Below are positions 12,350-23,624 of a stretch of 64,000 nucleotides of DNA, in pieces. Position 1 is the stretch's first letter. Every line of letters starts with the position of its first letter. Source of the stretch: Cristatella mucedo (Eukaryota; Bryozoa; Phylactolaemata; Cristatellidae); NCBI GenBank assembly GCA_009760855.2, contig WPIO01000010.1:7489501-7553500 (forward strand), given 5' to 3'. The position numbers and the translations under genes are program-made. The notes beneath the pieces were generated by a model, which did no database searches, was not told where the DNA came from, and saw only the letters and a list, made by a program, of their open reading frames with translations.

Positions 12350-13140
12350 CTAATGCTTTAGTGCTAAGCTTAACGAAAAGCCTGTACGTGAAAGACGACA
12401 AAAGAACGGCCAGACGAAATTCGCGAATCTAACTGTTGCCGAAAGCCTGTCTTCACTGGCCACGGAGAACTCAAACGACGGGGGTGACTCGGGGGGGAGG
12501 AGGTACGTCGTAAGATCGAGACACACGATTCGGCTCGTGCGATCGTCCGCGGCTACTCGGGAGCTTTCCAGGCCGCGGACAACGGGCCGGAACAACGTTG
12601 GATGTGCAGTCCCGTTTAGACCAAGGCACCACCACCTCACTGTAGGTTACCACTAGCTCATTTCAGCGACGTGACATTGACTGAATGCGAAGCAGGGCAC
12701 AAACTCTGCGAAGGTCAGAACAGGTTTTAATTTGACCTTGCAGTATACGTTTCTCTGTCAGCGACTCCGCAGAGCCTCGATAACCAAGCCGGTGTCCCGT
12801 CGAAGAATTTTCTCAGAGGAATTTTTTTTGTTTAAGGACGGGCGTGAATATCGGGCTTCTCAGTGAGCGCGCTTTTAGTGCCTTCAGTCCCATATTCACA
12901 ACTGCCCGATTAGGTTCCTACCGTTGACCATCCGCCCTCTTTGCGACGCGGTTCTTCCTGGTCAAGATTCAAAATCTAGGTACAACACTGGGCCGACCCG
13001 TGCCATTTGCCGAAAACGAGGGTGCATTGCTAATGCTTTTTAGCTTTGCTGCGGCCGTAAAATCGAGCTAGCTTGACTACCCGAAACTTGTACTGTGAAG
13101 CACAGCTTCACCCGTAGTGCCTGCTGCAGCATTAGGGTCA
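12350..13140. other. GC-rich unassigned stretch with inverted repeat
   Basis: Higher GC than its surroundings. The minus strand is open for 96 codons (12350-12640), but I recognise no family. An imperfect inverted repeat pairs 12840-12855 (GGGCGTGAATATCGGG) with 12889-12907. I compared it by memory with ribosomal RNA and found no convincing match. Confidence 0.35.
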
Positions 13141-13149
13141 ACGATGCAG

Positions 13150-13415
13150 GACAAGCAGCAGCTGAGGCAGAGCTGTAACCTCCACCGAAGTTCAGTTTGA
13201 TGTCACCACCGATGCTATCCTGCAATGCCAAGAAAAGCTGAGCAGAGCTCCTGTAGGTTGAACTTATTGTGCTGGAATATACTCAATCGCAACGCTGATG
13301 CTGCTAACTTTCTTAAGGACTTCTACTAAAAATAGTCTGGGTCACTGAGATCCACTTTGCAGCTCGAATAGCAACGATGCATTACGCGGGCAACATTGGG
13401 AATGATAACATTTTG
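13150..13415 (-). pseudogene. Decayed THUMPD1 fragment
   Basis: Aligns by eye with exon 2 of the intact THUMPD1 gene (about 21285-21550). Shared runs include GCAGAGCTCCTG, GGTTGAACTT, GATGCTG and GAGATCCACT, in the same order and orientation, separated by many substitutions and small indels. Stop codons and frameshifts break the reading frame. The 5' part of exon 2, the intron and exon 1 are not present, so it is a partial copy by duplication or truncated retrocopying. Confidence 0.82.
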
Positions 13416-13419
13416 ATGA

Positions 13420-16400
13420 GTGGGTGCGCAGAAAAAGTAAATGGATTGGACTTTGTGCTCTGATTCATTCGAAGTAACTTAATTGTTCGCTGCGTTAAAA
13501 AATATGCCAGTAGAGTTATGCTCAGCCAATAGCCCTGCTGGATTTTGTCCGGAATTCCCAAATTGACCGTTCAACTGAACTGACTGTATGGCAGAAAAAC
13601 TAGATTAGCAAGACGATGCCGAGATAAATATAATAAGTTGCAGTCCCAATCACTTGTGCAACGGTGTGTAACAGATGACTGCTTCGACGTTATTTGAACT
13701 AATTGTGCTTTAGTTTTCAGCTCACTTAAGGTATCGATTAAGCTAGAGCTGAAGCTAAAGGTACTCGCCTGTCTCCTCCCAAGTCAAATGCCGATGACCG
13801 TAACAAAGTAAAAGCCGACGGTTCTTGAGATGCATTATTAAAACCTAGCTTCTTGTTGTGACGGCTGTCGGTGATGACGATGACGAAACGGCACTAGCGA
13901 CAGCTGCGAAGAAGGCTTCTTCAGATCTTAGGGTAGAAATTTGCGTTAGAGTCTAGCGAGGTAGCAAAGCCGAACGTAGGTGCCTACCGAAGTTAGCTGT
14001 GTTTTTTAGGTTTCTGGAACCTGCAGATTATGGCCTTAATTTACGGAGGCCAGTTGAACGGTGGCACATTTAACCAGCCAGATTATGACTGCCTAGAGAT
14101 TAATTGTGGTTCCCAGATTGTATTTATCAGGAACTAGTCACGTCATAAGCTATGGTTGAGCAGCACAAAAGCCCATCTCGTATAACAGTCGGTCTGGTGT
14201 AAATAGGGATTGTAAGACCGCGAGTTTCACACTGCAGCTGCTTCCAGACGCCCATGGCCATCCATGGCTTATCCAATAGACTTGCACTGAGCAAAGGACG
14301 CAAACTTGCTATGCCAAGATATGGGTGATCTTAATTGCTGCTGTGCTCAGCTGGATCGCTAGCCACAACCGCCATGTTTTTCTGTCTCTGAACACATTCT
14401 CTAGCTCAACTGACAACTGTATCACCGTGTCACCGAATGCACCGCAAAAAATGTTGCCAACTAGCTCGGGGCTCTCAGATGCAACGCCTGCTTCCTAATG
14501 TTCCTGTTGTTAGGCAATTTGACAACTATAACGCGACCTGGCTGCTATATAGCGATTTAACTGCCATAAAGCCGTCCATTTGTGTGGGTCTGTGGACCAA
14601 CGAGTCAATCATTCTTCCGCCTGTGCTTGCACAGAAAGTCAGACGGCCCTCATCCGCATAGTTTGTCTTGCCATCATACGGCAGTAGCATTGTGACTCAG
14701 CAATCCGTGCGGGTCCAGGATAGAACTAGAACAACTTTTCACTTTTTTTATTGTAACAATTCCTGTCTTATGAAAATGAACCGATTCCTCAGCGTGCATA
14801 GCCCCACCCAAATAAAACAATCTCCACGATGAAATGTTACCTCGACACAATTTTGACTCACAAGTGCTACTAGATACAAATTTTAAGAAGGAGAAAAAAC
14901 ACAAATACGGGTGCACCCGTAAATTAACGTTGAAGTATGGCGACTAGCTCTATCGGAGCAAGTCTCAGGAATGGCGGCAAGCAAGCGATCAAGACCAGCG
15001 AAGAAACAACTCCAAAGCCTCCCTTTCCAGTATACAAATACACCTGAGGTGACAGCAGAGATCATATTGCTCTGCTACTACACCTCTGCCAGGAATATCG
15101 TAACTTTGCAGATAGAAAGAAGCAGGATGTGGATAGTCGACTTGCGGAGGGAACCCACAGCAGTCTCCCCAAGAATTCTGGGAGGATAAGATCCAGAGCC
15201 AATATCACCGCCATTCGGGGTTCTTAGTTATGTCCACTTTACCTGGATGGCTCCATGCAAGATCAATATACTACAGTGCGGCCGTGCTACTCAAGATTTG
15301 ATGTAAACAATCGTCACTCCCAAAATAACTAGTGCTAAGCACTAAAAGCATCGTCGATGTCGGCGGCGACACCCAGGATTCTGGATTGGACCAAAGGACA
15401 TTTCTTGTAATTTCATCTTGGTGAGACGACGCCTAATGGGGCAGCCCGCAAGATCTGCAATGCCCATTGAGAAATTCGAAATTAATACAAGAACACTACA
15501 TTCAGCGTGACAGACCAGTAACGCCAAAAATTATGCCTGCGTACACCACAGAGGTGACCGCGCATGTAGCTCTTGCAGACGTTGGCTACTTGGGCAGGTA
15601 AACTGCAGTCTTCTGGTGCTGGAATTACGTTGTTGTGAACGGTACAGGCCGCATTACAGTAGGGTACGGTACGCTGCGGTCCATCAAACAGCCTGCGATT
15701 AGCTGTTGCTGATAAGTATGGGCGGAATGAGCAGACCTAGGAGATAGCGGAGACGAAACGCAGGCAAGGGTGTTACAACGGACTAGCGGACGGGTAGTGA
15801 CAAAATGACAAGGCAATTTCTCTTAAATCTGCTCCGAAAGGCTTATCAGTCCCTTGAAAACTTGTTATTTCAGCTCTTGATGTCATTGTAGCTGTTCACT
15901 TTAACAGTCAATTTAGCTTATGAAACATTTTGGATGCTTATTCGTGCTGACACTGCTTGTTATCATTAACCATTAGACAGCATAAATAAAGTGCCCCGAA
16001 AGAGATTAGATTCTCTTTGGGCACGATCAGAATGCATTGCAATTATTTTTAGTTTTAAAATTTGCCGGCTCTTTAATATTCGCAGGGTCGAGACACTACT
16101 TGTACACACACAATCACGGCCCTCCAATCCGAACGGTAGCAATACAGCAGAAAACCAGGCACAGCAAGTTTGACATTTTAATGACACAGCTGGCCAATTA
16201 TAGCCGTTAAGAGGTGTAGCCGAGGCGGCCCAATGAGAATTCGCGGCAGAGGCCTTACGCTCAACCCGGGTTGCATTTTAAAATTACGCCTCTCAGAGGA
16301 GTGCAAATATTTCCACCAAATTTATCATTAGCCAGCCAAATGTTTTTGTCAAGCTTAATTCAAAATGGAAATGGGAGATCGAAATAAGATCAGCCAAATG

Positions 16401-16760
16401 GCATCCACTCAGTGGAGTCTAAACTCGTCCTTTAATATCTCTCATGGCAATGTAATAAAAATCCTTAAATTTGTCAATAAGCCACCAATCGCTTGGTGGC
16501 ACGCAGTGAGTATTGAAGGACAAAATGGCTTTAGCTGACAAGAATTGATTGACACAGAAATTGCAAATATACAAACCTTGAAAAAGGGTTGGTGAAGTGG
16601 GGATAATATAAATTACCTTCGAATTACTACTTTTCGTGGGGAAATGAAGACCGGTGGCCTTCTTCGGCTTTCGTCACTAGTGCTGCTATATTTAGTGCGG
16701 TATACGTCATTTACTGCTGCAGTGAGGTGCTGCTGCTTGGTCTCGTTCTTACAGATAAAT
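13420..16760. other. Gene-free stretch
   Basis: No gene recognised. Holds one segment (15350-15485) that is repeated near THUMPD1. Isolated open frames (for example 14437-14661) have no recognisable motif. Confidence 0.4.
15350..15485. repeat. Dispersed repeat copy, matches 20875-21005
   Basis: Shares runs such as TTTCTTG, AATTTCATC, GGGGCAGCC and GCGATGCC-like blocks in the same order with 20875-21005, which lies 3' of the THUMPD1 stop. It may be a mobile-element fragment or a duplicated piece of the THUMPD1 3' flank. Confidence 0.6.
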
Positions 16761-16764
16761 CAAG

Positions 16765-16920
16765 CTTCTTGGCCCCAGCGGTTAAGGTGCGCCTTCGACC
16801 AATGTCAATGCAAATGCATTTGACGACCGAGGTCGTGGCCTCGAGCCTCGTGGAATATGTGAAGCGCCTGAATAGAGATTAAGTTCTCTTAGGGGGCTAT
16901 ACAGATTAATTATATTTATT
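16765..16920 (+). mobile_element. SINE family II copy
   Basis: Box A-like TTGGCCCCAGCGG, duplicated GACC block, box B region GGCCTCGAGCCTCG, tail GAAGCGCCTGAATAGAGATT and AGTTCTCTTAGG, then an AT-rich end. Same internal duplication as the copy at 8728-8895. Confidence 0.87.
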
Positions 16921-17599
16921 TACATTTATTCTTCTAAATTGAAGCCTTCCATCGTTGAAAATGCGGAAATCGTACAATAGTGTGATTTATACATGCGCTA
17001 CGGCATAGCTTCGCTTGTATCTGCCAACACGCAGGTAAGTATTTTTTGCAATGTTATTACTTCTTGCATCCCCCCGCCGGCTTTATGAGGCCTGTAGGAT
17101 ATTAATGCAATTAAGGCGATGCACTTGCCACTGTGCTATTGCTTGAGACAGGTGCTGTGTATTATCAGCGTCATGCGGTTGCTGGGTATGCAACGAAGGC
17201 TCCAGGTTTTGCCTGGTGGGGGGCTCAGGCTTAGCATAATCACTGGGGTTAAGCACGCGCCGAATAGTACTTACATTTGTACAGTGTAGCCACGTGCAGA
17301 CATAGCACATTCCTTCATCGGCTCCTTGTGATTCCAATACGTATTTGTATAACTGGCGTCTAAAATAATCCGAAACCTGCACAGAAGCCTAAAATCGTTC
17401 TAATCAAAATACAAAGGTTTCTCATAATGTAAAGAGATACATTTCACTCAAAAAAGACTGAAGAGGGCTTATGAAGCCTAAATGGCAGGCGGCTAAAGAT
17501 GGAAAACGAATGCAATCGCAAGGCTAGTTTCTAAATCCAAAAAATTCAGTTGGGTCTTCTCTTCTATAGGGGCTGAGATGGTTCAGTTAGCTGTTCCAG

Positions 17600-17865
17600 G
17601 TTGTACTCACACTGGCGGTGACAGATTTTCTCAGTGGATCCTATACTGTGGAACTCAATTCCAGTATTCTTATGCAAAGGGATATTCTCTTCGCTGCCAA
17701 CTCAAGCACATAATTTCCTGCCCTACTGCGCTTCTACTTGCTACCCATTTCCTTGACTGTCCTTATGACTCAGGTATGCTGCTCCATCTCCCCATTTGAT
17801 GAGGTGAAGTCTGTTGGTTACCGCATAGGCACCGAAAGTTGCTTTGAGTGCGAAAAATAAAACTC
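17600..17865 (+). mobile_element. LINE family A, 3' fragment
   Basis: Diverged match to 50905-51135: GACTGTGGAACTC-like block, a dinucleotide-poor coding remnant, then GATGAGGTGAAGTCTGTTGG and ACCGCATAGGCACCGAAAG. Coding is broken. Confidence 0.72.
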
Positions 17866-17959
17866 CTGCTCAACTACCACTTAAGTCTTTTTTGCTTTGT
17901 AAGACATATAGAAAGAGGTATACTGAAATGGACGGAAGCACGAAAATCAGTGCCATACC

Positions 17960-18215
17960 CCATATGCTTGTGTTGCGAGTGTAGGTGTTCTCGGCTTGCT
18001 AAACAGCAAATGACATTCCAGAACACGAGTACCGAACAATACTCGGCTACGTTGCATATCCAACCGTCGCGCTGATGTTAATTCTAACGGAAACTATCGT
18101 CAGCGACTAACCGGAACGCTGGCTAACCTACGATTGGCCAGCGTCCCAGCTCGAGGTCCGCAACCGGGACTGCGCTCCGATCCGCTGACCATCGGCAGGG
18201 TGGGAAGCAGATGGA
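17960..18215 (+). repeat. Interspersed repeat R1, diverged copy
   Basis: Resembles 54530-54835 in block order: TAAACAGCAA, CAATACTCGG, GGAAACTATCGTC, CGATTGGCCAGCGTC. The class of this repeat is unknown to me. Confidence 0.6.
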
Positions 18216-18819
18216 GAAGCAATTACCAGCCAGTACCTGTAAGTGCCTTCACAGAACGCCTGCAATCTTTCAAACATTAATTGTAGGCAGTCAAAAAAGA
18301 GGCAGAAGAGTCAGCTGGTTGCAGAATATTTAAAACGACTAGCATTGCCTCGGCTGCATTTCTATATCGCCTATTCGCCGGGTTAGATCGATGCTTTCTA
18401 GCTCCCAGTGCATCAGTTGCAGCCGAAGCATAGCTAATCCGACAATCCAAGAGCCGGAGCATGATATCGTGACATCAGTAACTGCCGCCTCATTGAGCCT
18501 GCCTATCGAGCGCAGAGTAGCTGCTTAAAAAAATCCTCGAGGCCACTGACGAGTTGTTTTAGCAGCTGGATCGTCCTACAGCACCGTTCTTAGAAAACGA
18601 GGCTGGACGCTAGCACTTTCTTGGACTACCCCAAGTGGAGTAGGGACCATTTAGAGTCATTTCTTCGTACGCTTCAACATGATCGACTGAGAAAGTAGCA
18701 AGACCCAAAAGAGGCAGGTAAGAATTCAGCGGTCAGTAGCTTCTATTCTTTGTAGTTCTGCCACCCTATCGTACTTCCCAACACAACAGGTGAAGATCCC
18801 GCTTCCATCTATGCAGGAT

Positions 18820-19170
18820 TAATGATAATAACAAGAAATCAGCACAGCACAGCACCCTAAGAGAACCGCATCTCAATTTGTCAGCACTCGCTAACACACC
18901 AAGGACCAATGAGACGGAGAGAGCAAATGCTGTGAGGAGCAGATGGAGTTATGCTTTCTTTCAGATGTCCACTAAGGACATATACGGACGTCGCTTTGGG
19001 AATGAGTTCCAAACCTCGGAAGCATACGAACTGAGAATACGGTCTCTATAAAGGATTTGAGATTGATTTGAGGCACAGCTAATCGAGTTTCGTCAGGAGA
19101 GCTGGTGGTAGGATGCGAAGCCGGAGTAGGAAGTATTTCCTATAGGTATTCTGGAGCAAGAGAAACATAC
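18820..19170 (-). mobile_element. LINE family C, 3' fragment
   Basis: Starts with the reverse complement of the LINE C tail (CACCCTAAGAGAACCGCATCTC). It then matches the C-terminal region seen at 60490-60690 (GGAATGAGTTCCAAACCTCG, GGAAGCATACGAACT, CTGGAGCAAGAG). Strongly decayed. Confidence 0.7.
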
Positions 19171-20870
19171 GTCCAAAAAGAGAGTGAGAACTCGGCGACA
19201 GCAGATCGATCTATAAATGAGTATTTCCCCGACACTCCCAGAAGTGCCACTCCGAATACCGTGGCCTAATCACTGGTGCCTCTCCACCGGCAGCTCTTGC
19301 TATCATGTAAATTCGCGTTCTTTCAAAAAGGAGATGTATCAGCTGCAAAGAAAGACGCTCTGCATTTACAGAGATATCAACATAAAAGCAATTCCGGTAC
19401 CGTCTATGCATCTCGCACAGTCCTTTCGTGTCAAGGCTCAACTTCTAGCAGAAATCTGACGTCAGCCGATGCCATTCACCAAAAACTAGGTTGTCATCTG
19501 TTTTTTGTCAGCCTGCTAGTCACAGTAAAGTCCAGCTTGCCTAAGGCTCCTTGCCCTAAGTTGAAGGCGCTCGGTAAATTTGAGCTTGGGCACCTAGCCT
19601 CCTTCGAGGAGACTGAAAGATCCAGCTCCAAAACCAAGAAAGGGTCCCGAGTAGTATTTCCTTATCTGAATGGCGTCATACAATCCACATAGTGTCCAGT
19701 ACAATATCGCTTTCCAGCGTATGTCATGAACAGCATTACTCGAAGTGATCATAGTTATCGTGAGACAAACTGCAATGAAAATTTGACTAGAAGTAGACAT
19801 GAGAAAACACGCTTCAGACTCGTAAGATACTTTCCCCGACAGTCAAATGATCCAGTTGGAAGGGGCGATTGAGATAGAAAATTATTACTGTAGCTGCTGT
19901 ATTAAAGCTTGAACTGCTACAAATAAAGACCTTGAGGCCACTTCAGCTTGAAGATTTTAGCCTCACAGCTGCAGCTAACAAGTGGTGACCCCAGAGCTAC
20001 AATCACAAGCTTAAGATGGATAGTTGCTAGGTAGGCTGAGGACCTTGCCCTACTAAATGTCTCGATCTTTGTGGTTTGTCTCTCAGTGGGTGATCCAATG
20101 AAATCGGTTGGCCTTGGGTTGTGGGACCCTGCCGAAACAGAGATTGCACTGCAGGTCTACTACGACGGCCACCCTTTAAAAGTCATTCGACATATTGTTG
20201 TCAATTTCCAGTATAGTAGCTGGTAGATTTACGAGCAAACGAAGAGCCGAGTTTCTTTGTGCCTTACACAATGCTCTCCGAGTCCACTCTCTATACATTA
20301 CTTAAGACGCTATCACTAATCGAATTAGCTGTCTGCTTCGGCATATTCCAGCAAGTGACAACTGCCACCCTGCAGCACGATCGCCCAGAGAGGCAAACAT
20401 GGTTAACGGCTCTATTTAATGCTTGCTTACAAGGGCAATGTGCTATCCGAATGCAAGGCTTGCAAACTAAGACTACCGAAGGCAAGAATGTGCACCAATG
20501 CAGGCAGGTATATGGTAATGCCTACAATGATGTAAATGTATAATGACATCGTGCTACTAAGTTTGCAGTTGCAGGCGACGACGACGGTTGCATTACGTTT
20601 TATGGGCTGCTGGTGACAATTACCCAGCCACAAACTTGGCACTAACCCTTGGAGGGGTTGCCATCGCGTCATACTGTTTCCTTCTCTGCTTGCAGCAAAC
20701 TCGTTTTCAAAGTAATCTCACTTGTTCGACTGCTTTACCTTGGCTTTGATCACGATATTTGCTAAATTTGATGAAATATGCTTGGCAGCAAACATGCATT
20801 GCCCAAAGTCCAGGCTGTGAGAGATCTATAGAGAATTTCTCTCACGTGACTAACTCTACCCCCGAAAGCA
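19171..20870. other. Gene-free stretch downstream of THUMPD1
   Basis: The longest open frame is 19276-19692 (+), 138 codons, with no recognisable domain. No SINE or LINE is recognised. Confidence 0.35.
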
Positions 20871-20874
20871 ACTA

Positions 20875-21005
20875 CGCTTCCTTCATGGCAAATTTGCAGC
20901 CGCCGATGACTCTCCAGGATGCACAAGAGGGCGTTTCTTGCAATTTCATCATTAGAAGGCGATGCCGATCGGGGCAGCCTGAAGGATATCCTGTAGTGCC
21001 TGCCA
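20875..21005. repeat. Dispersed repeat copy, matches 15350-15485
   Basis: Lies about 200 bases past the THUMPD1 stop, hence within or beyond its 3' untranslated region. Similar to 15350-15485 in block order (TTTCTTGCAATTTCATC, GGGGCAGCC). Confidence 0.6.
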
Positions 21006-21211
21006 CAGCAATTGTGCAATGGTGTAAATCACCACTACATACAGCAGCAGCAGCACGACAGACCAACAGCCTTTCGGCTTGCATTCACCGATCGACGAGC
21101 AGCTGTCCCGGAAATCAGAGAAAGAGAACCAGTGCCTCGAACACTACGTTCGGCCCTCACACGGACCCTCGCACGGACAGCTGCCACTACTGTCACGGCT
21201 AGGCGAGCCGG

Positions 21212-21982
21212 CTAACTGCCGCCCTCTTCCGGTGCCGACATCACATCGCGATGGTGGCTCGCAGGTTCGGCTGCGGTAGCAGCAGCTATGGCAGCGGAGC
21301 TGTCACCTTCGGCGTCACCGTCCAGCTTGACGCCGCCGGCGCTGCCACCATCAAGCGCTGTGCCAAGAGACGCTGCGCAGAGCTCCTGCAGGTTGAACTT
21401 CTTATACTGGAAATACTTGGCCACGATGCTGATGCAGCACACCGTGCGAAGGACTTCGACTAGGAGGAAAAAGTCGGGGTCGGTGAGATCCACTCTGCAG
21501 CTCGGATAGCACCGATGCAGTGTGTCGGCGACCTTGGGAATGACCACGTCACGATGCATGACGCTCGAGCTGTTGTTTCGGCTCTTGTACACGATCGAGT
21601 ACGAGAAGGCTTCGTCGGGTCGCAGCCGCTCGCCGAAGTAGCTCCTGGCGACCTGCTCAACGCCGGCCTCCATCTTGTCGTGCTCGGCCTTGCAGGTGAG
21701 CTGGACGGGCAGCACGCGAAGCACGTTACGCGACGCCTGCAGGCTCGCCGCCTTCTTCGAGGCGACGTCCTCGAGCATGGCCTCGACCAGGCGCGTCGGG
21801 CTATCCACGGACGATGAACAGCCAATGAACAGCAGCTGGTTGACGCGACTGTCCATGGGAGTGAAGCGCTCCGGCTTCTCCCGAGCACCGCCGCTGCTCC
21901 CGCGCAGCGCTCGGCTCTCGCGCTCGAGAGCGGCCGCGATGTCGTCGTCGTCCTCCTGCTCTTCCTCCTCGTCGGGTGCGCG
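21212..21982 (-). CDS. THUMPD1: THUMPD1 exon 2
   Basis: Follows a TTTTTCGCTAG acceptor; the TAG is in frame, so splicing is required. Opens RAPDEEEEQEDDDD, contains the THUMP domain and ends in EEGGS then a stop. Confidence 0.93.
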   Translation of the reverse strand, partial: RAPDEEEEQEDDDDIAAALERESRALRGSSGGAREKPERFTPMDSRVNQLLFIGCSSSVDSPTRLVEAMLEDVASKKAASLQASRNVLRVLPVQLTCKAEHDKMEAGVEQVARSYFGERLRPDEAFSYSIVYKSRNNSSSVMHRDVVIPKVADTLHRCYPSCRVDLTDPDFFLLVEVLRTVCCISIVAKYFQYKKFNLQELCAASLGTALDGGSAGGVKLDGDAEGDSSAAIAAATAAEPASHHRDVMSAPEEGGS

Positions 21983-22451
21983 CTAGCGAAAAACAACGAT
22001 GCCGCCCGTGCTACGAGCCGGAGAGGTCAGCGTGCGGGGCCAAAGCGCTCCAAGTCAGCCGAGGGACGAGGCGCCGGTGGTGACGAACTGTGGGTTGGGA
22101 GAGAGAGAGAGAGAGAGAAGAGCAGGCGCCGAGCAAAGCACGGCCGCCGCTGCTCACCGCCGGAGCCGTCGGCAGATCATTCGGAGCGTGGCCGCCATCG
22201 CCGTCGGCGGCGCCGTACAGCCGGTCGGCGTACTCGCCGAGCAGCGCCAGGCTGTCGCGCAGTGCGGCCTGCTCGCGGCCGCGCGGGTAGCTGATTATGA
22301 AGCCTCGCATGCCCGAGCCGAGGTCCCTCTTCTTCTGCTTTTTCGCCAGGTTCCCGCCGCCGCCCGGCGGCTTGTAGTAGGCCCTCTTTCGCTTTCCCGA
22401 TACCTGGCCTCTGGCGATGGCACCCGAGTCGGCAGCACACTTCGAGCTCAT
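21212..22451 (-). CDS. THUMPD1: THUMP domain-containing protein 1 (tRNA acetylation adaptor)
   Basis: Complete two-exon gene, 354 residues, close to the 353 of human THUMPD1. Exons run 22451-22158 and 21982-21212, with a 175-base GT-AG intron in phase 0. In known animals and yeast (Tan1) this protein binds tRNA and delivers Ser/Leu tRNAs to NAT10 for N4-acetylcytidine formation. Visible features: a basic N-terminus (GKRKRAYYKPP, AKKQKKR); the RGFIISYPRGRE and EYADRLYG motifs; an acidic linker at residues about 100-112; and a THUMP domain at about 141-300 containing VLRVLPVQLTCKA, IVYKSRNNS, VDLTDPDF, VCCISIV and KKFNLQEL. The tail is alanine-rich and low complexity. The ATG at 22451 is preferred over an in-frame ATG at 22547, whose extra residues look like leader junk and would lengthen the protein beyond the family. 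Confidence 0.95.
22158..22451 (-). CDS. THUMPD1: THUMPD1 exon 1
   Basis: 98 codons from MSSKCAADSG to NDLPTAPA, followed by a GTGAGC donor. The intron contains a short (GA)n run at about 22095-22118. Confidence 0.92.
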
Positions 22452-23620
22452 GGCTGCTGCGGTGGTGGCTAGGAGCAGAAGTGGCAAAAGGAAAAAATCA
22501 GCATACGGTGGCCGAGAGCAAAGGGAACCGGCTGCCCTGGGAGGCACCTAACTCGGGCATGCGGGTCCTAGCGCACGTGCCTCAAGCGGCCGAACAGACT
22601 TGGCACTAGGGAAGTGAAAGTGGTGCAGCACGAGAGGAGGCAGCCAGTGAGGATCGTGCTTTTGCACAGGGTGCTCCAAGCTCTGCTGCTGCTGCTGCAG
22701 AGCTTGGAGCCAGCGGCCACTCAAAACACGACTGCACCGACCACAGCCAGGAAGCCCGAAGGTCAGCAGGAGCGCCTGCCTCCACACTGGAGGCACTCCG
22801 CTGGAGGGCCGGAGGCAGCGCTTGGCCCAGTGGCATATCCCGAGCCCAGTCACGGTTTTCGAGCCTTGCAGGTCGGTAGCTCTTGATGCCATCTGCGAGC
22901 TGGCGAAAGCTGCTTGGGCTGCTCTTCTGAGGTCACGAGACAGAGGCTATGCGAGATAGAGGCTATCAGATCAGCAGCCCCACGCCTCAGCTAAAGCCTA
23001 CTAGGCTTCGGGTTCTCTACAGACAACTCCACAGCCATAACACCCATTTAGTCTTAGTCTTAGTACAGGCTGAGGCAGCTACGTGCCGTTACTACACCGG
23101 CGGCAGCTGGAGAAGGGCAGAGCAGCGAGAGGCTGAGACGTGAGGAGAAAGTGGGAGCAGCAACGACTGCCTCGTGCTTTCTGCACTAGGCAAGCAAGGA
23201 TCTTGAAGGCCGAAGCTACTGCAGCAGCAGCGGTAAACGTGCACTGCCTAAGCATGCAGCCCAACTGGTTTTTAGACAGGAGTGTCTGCCAATGAGCATC
23301 CACCCCGTGTGTGCAGCACGTGTCAGCTGCATAGGCAGCTGCAGGATGAAGCCCAGAAACTTTCAGCTGATTGATCACTCCTGACTTGCCAGCATGAGAA
23401 TTCCAGTTCCATGACACATGCACACTTCATCTGGCCACCAGCTGGACACAAGTGCCCATCCCACTGATACAACACCGAGCCAATGTGAAGCAATCCCAAC
23501 AGGTTCCGAGCCACAAACGCTGTTCTGCTCTGTCAATGAACATCACTTGAACTTGCCAACATCATGACCGAGAAAGCAACACACTAACAATTATAACAAG
23601 AATGCTGTCTTTTGCACAGC
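22452..23620. other. THUMPD1 upstream region
   Basis: GC-rich near the gene and falling with distance, consistent with a promoter and 5' untranslated region. Open frames on both strands (for example 22548-22892) have no recognisable family and look like GC-rich chance frames. Confidence 0.4.
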
Positions 23621-23624
23621 ACTT

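Noticed and set aside
16205-16280. tRNA-Leu/Ser-like start (GTAGCCGAGGCGGCC)
   Set aside because: The rest does not form T or acceptor arms.
21460-21996. Arg-rich open frame overlapping THUMPD1 on the minus strand
   Set aside because: It is an out-of-frame shadow of THUMPD1 exon 2. The correct frame shows the THUMP motifs and proper splice sites.
22499-22547. Upstream ATG giving THUMPD1 a hydrophobic N-terminal extension
   Set aside because: It would add 32 residues resembling a signal peptide to a nuclear/cytosolic tRNA-binding protein. The ATG at 22451 gives the family length.
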